In this document: positions 8,114 to 14,250 of the stretch, piece by piece
Layout: each line of letters opens with the position of its first letter
How positions within the stretch are numbered: the first letter of the stretch is position 1
Assembly (NCBI RefSeq): GCF_018918125.1
Contig: NZ_JAHLQA010000025.1
Location: 1 to 64,000, forward strand
Origin: Blautia sp. MSJ-19
Lineage (GTDB): Bacteria > Bacillota > Clostridia > Lachnospirales > Lachnospiraceae
Length of the DNA: 64,000 nucleotides
Direction of reading: 5' to 3'
Notes under the pieces: generated by a model
Told to the model about the DNA's origin: nothing
The model's input: only the letters and a program-made list of their open reading frames with translations
Databases searched by the model: none
Made by a program: the position numbers and the translations under genes

Positions 8114-8537
8114 TTGCAGATTCCTCCATATTTTTTCTCATCAGTTCCAGTGATCGTCTACGATGCTCATTAATTGTGCTGCGTACAAGATTCATTTCTC
8201 TGGCAATGTCTGTATCACTCATATCCATAAAATATGATAATAACACAACATTCCTTTTCTTTTCAGTAAGTGTCTGCAGTGCTTCAGCAATCAATGCATC
8301 TTTGACTTCTATATCGTAACCCAGGACCTGAAAACGATGTGTTTCCATTTCATGCTCATCCATTATAAAAAGTCTGCTCAACTCCTTTTCTGATAATTCT
8401 GACAACATCACTTCATACTTCTGGCGATATGCCATATGCTTTTCATAATTAATAACTTCGCTTTTCAATGCCAGCTTGCACAGAGAATCAAACTGATGTC
8501 TGACTGTCTGCTCATCTTGAAAAGAGGATTGCTCCAT
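8100..8537 (-). CDS. Sigma-70-like regulator (Tn916 orf7-like)
   Basis: 145 residues. The C-terminal half has a sigma region-4 helix-turn-helix (LTEKKRNVVLLSYFMDMSDT, then IAREMNLVRSTINEHRRRSL). The N-terminal half (VRHQFDSLCKLALKSEVINY) is the family's conserved but poorly defined region. GGAGGTGAAC precedes the start. Together with the overlapping HTH gene it is the likely activator of the excision/transfer module. A leader with a hairpin and a terminator-like structure lies upstream (8571-8741). Confidence 0.88.
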   Translation of the reverse strand: MEQSSFQDEQTVRHQFDSLCKLALKSEVINYEKHMAYRQKYEVMLSELSEKELSRLFIMDEHEMETHRFQVLGYDIEVKDALIAEALQTLTEKKRNVVLLSYFMDMSDTDIAREMNLVRSTINEHRRRSLELMRKNMEESANEKK

Positions 8538-8570
8538 AAGAGTTCACCTCCTTCCCCGCCGGTAGGCAAT

Positions 8571-8587
8571 AAGCAAAGTTCTTGCTT
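8571..8587 (-). promoter_or_regulatory. Short hairpin in the sigma-gene leader
   Basis: AAGCAA-AGTTC-TTGCTT is a perfect 6-bp inverted repeat about 35 bases upstream of the sigma-like start codon, close to its ribosome-binding site. It may influence translation; no T-tract follows. Confidence 0.35.
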
Positions 8588-8702
8588 CCCCTTCACACAT
8601 ATCCCAAACGGATAAGTGCATTTGTCGGGGTGTGGGAAGAAATTTTTAAAAAATTTCTTAATAAATACGAGAAAATTGTTTTTCCTGTATTTTGAGGTAT
8701 AT

Positions 8703-8741
8703 AAAAAACGTCCTAATGGGTAGTTTTTAGCCCATCGGACG
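8703..8741 (-). terminator. Intrinsic terminator or attenuator in the sigma-gene leader
   Basis: On the - strand GTCCGATGGG pairs with CCCATTAGGAC (8709-8720 with 8731-8741, one bulged/mismatched position) and is followed by TTTTTT (8703-8708 as A on the + strand). It lies downstream of any - strand promoter in 8750-9000 and about 170 bases ahead of the sigma gene, so read-through would be needed to express sigma, HTH, xis and int. Attenuation of this kind controls Tn916 transfer; here it is inferred from position. Confidence 0.6.
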
Positions 8742-8846
8742 CTATTTATATCAAAAGATAATATTTTGCCATCATTTCTTGTGGCATATAATTCACTTTT
8801 TGAGGTAAAGAAATTTATTTGCTTTTTTGAACTATTTATCTATTTC

Positions 8847-8867
8847 ATCCGTCACGTAATGACGGAT
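8847..8867. promoter_or_regulatory. 8-bp palindrome, candidate operator
   Basis: ATCCGTCA (8847-8854) and TGACGGAT (8860-8867) form a perfect inverted repeat around CGTAA. It stands alone in an AT-rich intergenic region between divergent regulators, so it is a good candidate binding site for the XRE protein encoded at 9042 or for the sigma/HTH control module. Confidence 0.45.
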
Positions 8868-8986
8868 ATGATACCAGACAATAAAATTCTTAATCTTTCC
8901 AATACCTCCGGATCTGTTTTACGGAAATTCAGAATTTTATATGTCTTTTAAAAAGTGAAATATCACCCTCTTTTTTAGTGAATTAT

Positions 8987-9016
8987 TAGTTCATTTTCTT
9001 TCAAGAAAGGGAACTA
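8987..9016. promoter_or_regulatory. Dyad just upstream of the XRE gene
   Basis: TAGTTC (8987-8992) and GAACTA (9011-9016) enclose CTTTC-AA-GAAAG (8998-9009), giving a nested inverted repeat about 25 bases before the XRE start codon. Placement suggests autoregulation. Read as RNA, it would be a hairpin in the 5' leader. Confidence 0.4.
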
Positions 9017-9041
9017 TACACTAAACATGGAGGTGTATCAT

Positions 9042-9401
9042 ATGCCAAAACAAACAGATAAAGAACTGGGATTGTTTTTTAAGAACGCCCGACACGAGCA
9101 AAAATTGACTTATGAAGAATTAGCTGAAAAAGCAGAAATGTCCAGCCGATATTTAAAGGAAATTGAAAATGGGGGCCGAGTTCCCAGTTTTCATAAAATC
9201 AGAAAACTGGTACGCGCTTTAAATGTTCCTCCTGAACCATTGTTTTATCCAAACAATCATACAGATAATCTTGATTATCAACGCCTGCTCATGTACCTGT
9301 CAAAATGCAACGATGAGCAAATTACCGCTATCCTTGCCATCGTAGAAGCATACCTGCGCACATACAAAATTCCTACAGATCACGATAAACAAGATCCCTG
9401 A
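9042..9401 (+). CDS. XRE-family transcriptional regulator (Tn916 orf9-like)
   Basis: 119 residues from ATG 9042, which has GGAGGT (9029-9034) upstream; ATG 9027 overlaps that site and is rejected. The N-terminal HTH is clear (LGLFFKNARHEQKLTYEELA, then EKAEMSSRYLKEIENGGRVP). The C-terminal part resembles ICE repressors that sense or oligomerise. Divergently placed from the sigma/HTH/xis/int operon, it is the likely repressor of that operon, as Orf9 is proposed to be in Tn916. Confidence 0.85.
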   Translation: MPKQTDKELGLFFKNARHEQKLTYEELAEKAEMSSRYLKEIENGGRVPSFHKIRKLVRALNVPPEPLFYPNNHTDNLDYQRLLMYLSKCNDEQITAILAIVEAYLRTYKIPTDHDKQDP

Positions 9402-9437
9402 AATTCATTTGAATTCTATCTGAATTATTCTGAAGAA

Positions 9438-9459
9438 GCGGTATGGTTTCCCATACCGC
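9438..9459. terminator. Hairpin between the XRE gene and the convergent unknown gene
   Basis: GCGGTATGG (9438-9446) and CCATACCGC (9451-9459) form a perfect 9-bp stem with a TTTC loop, placed between two convergent genes. T-tracts are weak on both sides, but position supports a bidirectional terminator. Confidence 0.6.
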
Positions 9460-9464
9460 CACTC

Positions 9465-9800
9465 TTAACGTGCATATTTTTCTATCATTCTCTTAACATT
9501 CGTGGATTTCTTTATTGCCCCTATATTAATAAGAAACTCAACTACATCCATCATTCCCTGGTAATAAGCCCGCTGCTCCTCTTCATAATGGAAATGTTCT
9601 AACTGATCCAGATATTTATTCCAGAAATTCTGCTCACGCTCTGGGATTTTTTCCAGATGTAGTGGTAGCTTCTTTTGTATTTGTTTCAAATTCTTCTCTG
9701 CTTCTTTCCATTCTTCCGGCTCTACTGTATATTCTCTTTCTCCGGAGTCACAGCGCAATTCCTCAAATAAATTCGATACTGCTTCATAAAATTCATTCAT
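9465..9800 (-). CDS. Hypothetical ICE protein
   Basis: 111 residues from ATG 9800, which has AGGTGG (9809-9814) upstream. The protein is charged and helical, rich in Glu and Lys, with aromatic clusters (EREQNFWNKYLDQLEHFHYE, then YYQGMMDVVEFLI). No domain is recognised. It lies alone between two XRE genes and is convergent with the first. Good ribosome-binding site and composition support a real gene; the function is unknown. Confidence 0.65.
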   Translation of the reverse strand: MNEFYEAVSNLFEELRCDSGEREYTVEPEEWKEAEKNLKQIQKKLPLHLEKIPEREQNFWNKYLDQLEHFHYEEEQRAYYQGMMDVVEFLINIGAIKKSTNVKRMIEKYAR

Positions 9801-9971
9801 CTTCTTTCCACCTCTCATTAGAATTATTTCTCATTACAGGCAGCATTATCATTTTCTTATTTCAAAAATCAAATAAACTTTCCAAAAACTTCATTTTTAG
9901 AAGTATAGTAACAATATTTTTCCTTAAAATCAATAACAATACTTCATCTTTAGAAACTTTTGAGGATCAGA

Positions 9972-10235
9972 ATGATTATTTATTGGGATAAAAAAACGAA
10001 CAGTAAAAACAGAATAGGACAACGGGTAAAAGAATTACGAAAGGCTCATAATCTTACTCAGAAAACACTCGCTGCCAAATTACAACTTGCAGGATATGAT
10101 TTTAATGATCTGGCAATCCTGCGAATTGAACAAGGCACACGTTTCGTTCCCGACTACGAAGTTGTCGCACTGGCCGAAGTATTTAATGTTTCCTGCGAAT
10201 ATCTTCTTGGTCTGACGGACGCTCCTGCAAAATAA
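9972..10235 (+). CDS. XRE-family transcriptional regulator
   Basis: 87 residues from ATG 9972 with TGAGGA (9961-9966) upstream. The HTH spans most of the protein (RIGQRVKELRKAHNLTQKTL, AILRIEQGTRFVPDYEVVAL) and ends with FNVSCEYLLGLTD, a common ending of short Firmicute XRE regulators. It may regulate the toxin-antitoxin genes that start about 95 bases downstream, or the relaxase operon; neither is shown by the sequence. Confidence 0.85.
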   Translation: MIIYWDKKTNSKNRIGQRVKELRKAHNLTQKTLAAKLQLAGYDFNDLAILRIEQGTRFVPDYEVVALAEVFNVSCEYLLGLTDAPAK

Positions 10236-10329
10236 TTCAATTGTATTGCTGCCCATTCTATGCTAAACTATGGATAGATACTTCTGAACAACATACACTA
10301 TTTATAAACCGTATGATTGGAGTGATTTC

Positions 10330-10503
10330 ATGGAATTAACAAAAAAAGTCCCTACAACCGATAAAAACCAGGAAAACAATCATCTTCTCCGCATGTTAGA
10401 CCGGGGAATTGATGATATGGAAGCTGGTCGTGAATTGCCACTGGAAGATGCTTTTCGCAAAATCACAGAATTAAGGGATGCACGAAGAAATGCAAGAATA
10501 TAA
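10330..10503 (+). CDS. Small antitoxin-like protein of a RelE/ParE pair
   Basis: 57 residues, ATG 10330. It is hydrophilic and helical with a short basic end (LRDARRNARI). Length, composition and direct overlap with a RelE/ParE-type toxin gene (14 bases from ATG 10490, 26 from ATG 10478) are what would be expected of a RelB/ParD-type antitoxin, of which this may be a short form lacking a clear DNA-binding domain. GGAGTGAT (10318-10325) is the ribosome-binding site. Confidence 0.65.
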   Translation: MELTKKVPTTDKNQENNHLLRMLDRGIDDMEAGRELPLEDAFRKITELRDARRNARI

Positions 10504-10828
10504 AATTATTTTAACCTGGGAAGCAATTTACGATGTCACAGACATTGCAGATTATATTGAAGAAGAATTCGGCCAGCAACGTGCTGACCGTTTTCAATCT
10601 GATCTGAAAGAACAAATGCAGAATTTAGGCCAGTTCAGTACTGCCTTTCCCCGAACTCAAATTCTGTACAGAGGATATTCCATACATAAAAGATCTTTTC
10701 CGCCATCTATTATTTTTTATATTATAATGGAAGAAACAAAAGAGATTCATATTCTCCGAGTGTTGCGCCATGAACGAGATTGGGAAAATATCCTGTTGCA
10801 AAGATCAACTTATACATATCCAGAATGA
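10490..10828 (+). CDS. Type II toxin, RelE/ParE family
   Basis: 112 residues. ATG 10490 gives the usual family beginning (MQEYKIILTWEAIYDVTDIA); ATG 10478 would add four residues. The core reads YIEEEFGQQRADRFQSDL, then YRGYSIHKRSFPPSIIFYII and ends IHILRVLRHERDWENIL, the RelE/ParE fold with basic residues near the C-terminus that cleave mRNA (RelE) or bind gyrase (ParE). Which of the two applies cannot be told. It overlaps the antitoxin gene and is followed by a terminator, so the pair is a self-contained unit, probably stabilising the ICE. Confidence 0.82.
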   Translation: MQEYKIILTWEAIYDVTDIADYIEEEFGQQRADRFQSDLKEQMQNLGQFSTAFPRTQILYRGYSIHKRSFPPSIIFYIIMEETKEIHILRVLRHERDWENILLQRSTYTYPE

Positions 10829-10834
10829 ATACCT

Positions 10835-10873
10835 GGGAGCCGATCAGAGATTTTTCTGAAAGGCTTCCTTTTT
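10835..10873 (+). terminator. Terminator after the toxin-antitoxin pair
   Basis: GGGAGCC (10835-10841) pairs with GGCTTCC (10862-10868), reinforced by TCAGA/TCTGA inside, and TTTTT follows (10869-10873). Confidence 0.75.
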
Positions 10874-10881
10874 AATTTTAA

Positions 10882-11240
10882 TTACTTCCCACTGTCAATT
10901 AAATCATAACTCATATCCAGAAAATCTAGCGTCTTAGCTTCACTGACAGATTCATCCAAAAGAATCGTAATCCAGTGTCGCTTATTCATATGATACCCCG
11001 GTAAAAATCCATACGTTTGAATTAACATCCCAACCAGATCAGGGTCACATTTTACATCAGGATATTAATTTTTCCATCTTCTTCTAATCCCAGTGTTTTC
11101 TTTTCCACTGCCATAATTATAGCATACCATTTTCCATTTTTATGTCGAAGCACCGCAGAATCAGGATCTTTTTTCCATAAATATTCCGGTTCCGTTCCAT
11201 ATTGCTCTTTCACATATTGAAAAATTTCCTCACGTTTCAA
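10882..11240 (-). pseudogene. MmcQ/YjbR-family gene broken by a frameshift
   Basis: From ATG 11240 the frame reads like the start of an MmcQ/YjbR (DUF419) protein (EPEYLWKKDPDSAVLRHKNG, then KWYAIIMAV) but stops at about 11052. The remaining part continues in another frame as DVKCDPDLVGMLIQTYGFLP, then GYHMNKRHWITILLDESVSE and ends at TAA 10882-10884. The change is at about 11058, where CTGATG probably derives from CTTGATG by loss of one T. Repaired, the protein would be about 119 residues, the normal family length. The family binds DNA or ligands through a cyclophilin-like/YjbR fold; here it is probably inactive. Confidence 0.8.
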
Positions 11241-11340
11241 ATTTATCCCTCACTTACGATTTCTTGCTTTGATTATACGCTATCAGGATTATATTCTCAA
11301 CCACTTCTCACAGTTCCATTTATGTTTTATAGCTTTTGCA

Positions 11341-11402
11341 TAGCCTGCAAAGCAGGCTACACCCCAAAAGAAGCAAGCACTGCCAGTGTCATGACAACTG
11401 GC
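11341..11402. other. Candidate ICE origin of transfer (oriT)
   Basis: Two perfect or near-perfect inverted repeats (TAGCCTGC/GCAGGCTA and GCCAGT/ACTGGC, the latter around a palindromic TGTCATGACA) lie within about 60 bases, some 240 bases before mobC and 530 before the relaxase gene. Relaxases of the MOBP class nick beside such dyads. No nick-site consensus was verified. Confidence 0.4.
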
Positions 11403-11567
11403 TCATTTTGTCAAATTCCCTTTCCGGTTCATTCTACCAAAATGTATCAGGGAGTATCCCTGGCCCTCTCATATTTTATAATTTCTTAATTTGACGCTTT
11501 CACCCAGTCCTGTTAAAATAACTTACAGATATATCTGTCCAAACCAACAAAAAACCAAGTACCATAA

Positions 11568-11601
11568 CTGTCATAGCCGAACTGGTTAGACAGTTTTTTT
11601 G
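11568..11601 (+). terminator. Hairpin with T-tract ahead of mobC
   Basis: AACTGTC (11568-11574) and GACAGTT (11590-11596) enclose 15 bases and are followed by five more T residues. It may insulate the mobilization operon from upstream transcription or act as an attenuator in its leader. Confidence 0.5.
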
Positions 11602-11640
11602 TACTCTTTTTTATAGAAAAAAACGAATTGGAGGATTTCA

Positions 11641-11982
11641 ATGAGCAAACGTACCAGAATTCATCCCGTACAATTTTATTTGAATGATGACGAACAATAC
11701 ATTTTAGAAGAAAAATATCGTCTTTCCAGGATGAAAAGCAAATCTGCCTTTCTACGGAAAATGATCTTATATGGATTTGTATATGAAGTAGACTACTCTC
11801 ATATCCGAAAAATGAATACCCTGCTGGGCAATATCAGCAGCAATTTGAATCAGATCACCCATCGTATAAACAGTACCAATACAGTTTACCCAAAGGACCT
11901 GGACGATATAAAGGAGTTAATGGAAAAAATATGGCAGTTACAAAAATCCATGGTATCAAAACAACCGTTGATAAAGCAATAG
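11641..11982 (+). CDS. mobC: MobC relaxosome accessory protein
   Basis: 113 residues with TTGGAGGA (11629-11636) before ATG 11641. It has a ribbon-helix-helix type N-terminus (VQFYLNDDEQYILEEKYRLS) followed by the MobC signature region (LLGNISSNLNQITHRINSTN, ELMEKIWQLQKSM). MobC opens or marks oriT for the relaxase. The relaxase gene starts 52 bases before its end, so translation is coupled. Confidence 0.9.
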   Translation: MSKRTRIHPVQFYLNDDEQYILEEKYRLSRMKSKSAFLRKMILYGFVYEVDYSHIRKMNTLLGNISSNLNQITHRINSTNTVYPKDLDDIKELMEKIWQLQKSMVSKQPLIKQ

Positions 11983-13310
11983 AATACATCTGCAATCCAG
12001 ATAAAACTGACCAGAATCTATATATTTCTTCCTTTGCCTGCTCTCCCGAAACAGCCGTTCTTGACTTTAAATACACTTTGGATCATACACATGACTGCAG
12101 AGATCCGCACAATACAAATAAGGCATTTCATCTGATTCAGGCATTTTCCCCTGGTGAAGTTTCCTATGAAGAAGCCCATCAGATTGGCAAAGAACTTGCG
12201 GATCGCTTACTGGAGGGAAAATACTCCTATGTTCTGACAACACACACTGATAAAGGTCATGTACATAACCATTTAATTTTCTGTTCTGCAGATAACATCA
12301 CTTTTTCTCATTACCATGACTGTAAAAAGAATTACTGGAAAATACGAAATCTCAGCGACACTTTATGCCAAGAACATAACCTGTCCACAATTATGCCAGA
12401 TGGTAAAAAAGGAATGAAATACAATGAATGGGCTGCAAATAAATCTGAATCCAGTAAAAAAGCGCAGCTGCGAAAAGATATCAACCAGACAATCCGAATT
12501 GTTTCCACTTACTCAGAATTTCTTGCATTTATGGAAGCTAAAGGATATGAAATAAAAAACGCAGAATTTGGCGAAAACAGCAGAAAATACATTACCTTTC
12601 GTTCTCCCGATATGTCCCGTCCAGTGCGTGGAAGTGCTAAATCTTTAGGAAAAAATTTTACTAAAGAACGTATCAAAGAACGCATTGAAAATAAACGTCA
12701 GAAAGCTATTTTTCCTTCTGTTCATAACAAATTAATAGATACCAATGCTCCCAATATAGCAGGAAACATTGGGCTTCAGAAATGGGCAAATAAGGAAAAT
12801 TTAAAAATTGTCTCTGCTGAATATAACAAGATGCTCACACATAATCTACATAATTTTTCAGAACTTGAAGACCGCATAGCCTTGTTACATATGCAGCAAA
12901 AAGAGGTAAATACCTCTGTTGTTTCTCTCGAGTCTCAGATACGTCATCTTCGAGAAATGCTAAAATATGCCAAACAATATCAGAAAAATAAAATTTACGA
13001 TGACCATTATAAAAGTTCCAAAGATCCGGATCGTTATTTCCGTAAATATGAATCTCAAATTATTCTTTTCGCTGGTGCTGAACATATTTTACAGGAAAAT
13101 GGTATAGACCTGAAACATCTTAATTCCAATAAGTTACAAGAGCAACTTTCAGATCTTATTTCCAGAAAGGAATCACTAAATACTCAATACGTTTCTTTTA
13201 AGCAAGAAATAAAAGAGTTGGAATTGATACATCAAAACCTGTCCAATTATCTCAAACAGGATGCTCCTGAAATACAAAGATCTTCTCATAACCAACTCCC
13301 TTCTTTGTAA
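11931..13310 (+). CDS. Relaxase, MOBP type (ICE)
   Basis: 459 residues. The N-terminal relaxase domain opens with MAVTKIHGIKTTVDKAIEYI and carries the three-histidine metal motif in HTDKGHVHNHLIF (about residues 105-117); the catalytic Tyr is probably in the first 40 residues. The C-terminal half is coiled coil (about residues 320-450). It nicks oriT and pilots the transferred strand through the ICE type IV secretion system. Tn1549-type ICEs carry the same MobC/relaxase pair near their accessory genes. A degenerate copy of its last 65 codons lies at 20804-21000. Confidence 0.93.
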   Translation: MAVTKIHGIKTTVDKAIEYICNPDKTDQNLYISSFACSPETAVLDFKYTLDHTHDCRDPHNTNKAFHLIQAFSPGEVSYEEAHQIGKELADRLLEGKYSYVLTTHTDKGHVHNHLIFCSADNITFSHYHDCKKNYWKIRNLSDTLCQEHNLSTIMPDGKKGMKYNEWAANKSESSKKAQLRKDINQTIRIVSTYSEFLAFMEAKGYEIKNAEFGENSRKYITFRSPDMSRPVRGSAKSLGKNFTKERIKERIENKRQKAIFPSVHNKLIDTNAPNIAGNIGLQKWANKENLKIVSAEYNKMLTHNLHNFSELEDRIALLHMQQKEVNTSVVSLESQIRHLREMLKYAKQYQKNKIYDDHYKSSKDPDRYFRKYESQIILFAGAEHILQENGIDLKHLNSNKLQEQLSDLISRKESLNTQYVSFKQEIKELELIHQNLSNYLKQDAPEIQRSSHNQLPSL

Positions 13311-13486
13311 AACCATAATAATAGGCAGCGATTTCACTCGCTGCCTAAATTCCCATTAAACCGATATCCTACACCTCGTACTGTTTGTATATATAATGGT
13401 TGTCCAGGATCATCTTCTATTTTTTCTCTGATATTGCAGATATGTCGCATGACCACATTATAATCACCGGAATAAGGTTCATTCCA
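13114..13486. repeat. Direct repeat, copy A (relaxase 3' end to winged-helix gene)
   Basis: This segment recurs at 20804-21176 in the same orientation, with a constant offset of 7690 bases and no gaps seen by eye; about nine of ten bases match. It covers the relaxase C-terminus, the hairpin at 13322 and the 3' half of the winged-helix gene. Beyond 13486 the two genes continue to resemble each other but far less closely. Confidence 0.85.
13322..13347. terminator. Hairpin between the relaxase and winged-helix genes
   Basis: TAGGCAGCGA (13322-13331) and TCGCTGCCTA (13338-13347) are a perfect 10-bp stem with a TTTCAC loop, between convergent genes and overlapping the end of the winged-helix gene. 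No strong T-tract. The same hairpin recurs at 21012-21037. Confidence 0.65.
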
Positions 13487-13747
13487 TACCAGATCATAAA
13501 CCATTTCTTTTCCAAATATTCTACCTGGACTTTTCGCTAAAAGAAGTAAAATATCATATTCATATTTTGAAAGATGAACATCACTATCATTCTTTTTAAC
13601 AATTCGTTCCTGTAGATATATTTTTAATTCTCCAAACCTTATAATTTCCGGTATGAATTGGTTTTTATGTTCCCAGCTAGTCAATATGTTTTCACTTATG
13701 CTTCCATTAGCATCTGTGATTCTCTCAATAATTTCTACCTTTTTCAC
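13334..13747 (-). CDS. OmpR-type winged-helix DNA-binding protein without receiver domain
   Basis: 137 residues. The C-terminal ~95 residues are a Trans_reg_C winged helix (LSKYEYDILLLLAKSPGRIF, then YDLVWNEPYSGDYNVVMRHI and YIQTVRGVGYRFNG). The first ~40 residues do not form a phospho-acceptor receiver. It is divergent from blaI across a 120-base promoter region, so it could affect or be affected by that promoter. Its 3' half is nearly identical to that of the gene at 21024, but the N-terminal parts differ, which points to recombination within the gene. Confidence 0.8.
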   Translation of the reverse strand: MKKVEIIERITDANGSISENILTSWEHKNQFIPEIIRFGELKIYLQERIVKKNDSDVHLSKYEYDILLLLAKSPGRIFGKEMVYDLVWNEPYSGDYNVVMRHICNIREKIEDDPGQPLYIQTVRGVGYRFNGNLGSE

Positions 13748-13797
13748 CTTTATTGCCTCTACATTATTAATTTTATATTCTATATATCATCTGCCAT

Positions 13798-13845
13798 TTG
13801 ACTTTTTTCTTCTACAAGTAATATAATATATTTATTACATATGTA
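13798..13845 (+). promoter_or_regulatory. blaI-blaR1 promoter with BlaI/MecI-type operators
   Basis: TTGACT (13798-13803) and TATAAT (13822-13827), 18 bases apart, form a strong sigma-A promoter. TACAAGTA (13813-13820) lies between the boxes and TACATATGTA (13836-13845) lies at the expected start of transcription. The latter is a perfect TACA-nn-TGTA dyad, the known core recognised by BlaI and MecI. Repression by the BlaI encoded just downstream is therefore expected. Confidence 0.8.
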
Positions 13846-13868
13846 GGATTTAGCAGGAGGATTTTATT

Positions 13869-14240
13869 ATGTCACTACCCCAGATTTCAGAAGCCGAATT
13901 TGAAGTTATGAAAATTGTATGGAAATATGCTCCCATCAATACAAATGAAATTACAGAAAAACTTACTCTAACTACCAGCTGGAGTCCAAAAACAATTCAA
14001 ACTCTTATCAAGAGACTTGTTTCCAAAAAAGCTCTTTCCTACGAAAAACAAAGCCGGGTATTTGTCTATACTCCATTAGTCCAAGAAGATGAATATATAC
14101 GCCAGGAAAGCAATTCTTTTTTAAAGCGATATTATAATGGAAATCTTTCTTCTATGCTGGCTTCTTACCTTGAAGACGATAAGCTCTCTTCAACAGAAAT
14201 TGATAACTTACGCCATTTATTATCAAAACATCAGAAATAG
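13869..14240 (+). CDS. blaI: BlaI/MecI family repressor
   Basis: 123 residues with CAGGAGG before ATG 13869. The winged-helix N-terminus is typical (ISEAEFEVMKIVWKYAPINT, then TTSWSPKTIQTLIKRLVSKK and ALSYEKQSRVFVYTPLV), and a C-terminal dimerisation helix pair follows, where BlaI/MecI are cleaved on induction. BlaI represses beta-lactamase or PBP2a genes until BlaR1/MecR1 senses a beta-lactam. The gene sits 10 bases before blaR1. Candidate operators are present before blaI itself, the DUF6070-like pair and the PBP gene. Confidence 0.93.
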   Translation: MSLPQISEAEFEVMKIVWKYAPINTNEITEKLTLTTSWSPKTIQTLIKRLVSKKALSYEKQSRVFVYTPLVQEDEYIRQESNSFLKRYYNGNLSSMLASYLEDDKLSSTEIDNLRHLLSKHQK

Positions 14241-14250
14241 GAGGTTTTGA

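Larger units (their letters stand above)
11241..11640. other. Non-coding region upstream of mobC, with candidate oriT
   Basis: 400 bases without a gene. TAGCCTGC-AAA-GCAGGCTA (11341-11359) and GCCAGT...ACTGGC around GTCATGAC (11382-11402) are two dyads close together. AACTGTC (11568-11574) and GACAGTT (11590-11596) followed by TTTTT form a third, terminator-like hairpin just before mobC. Origins of transfer usually lie immediately upstream of relaxosome genes and contain such repeats. Confidence 0.5.
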
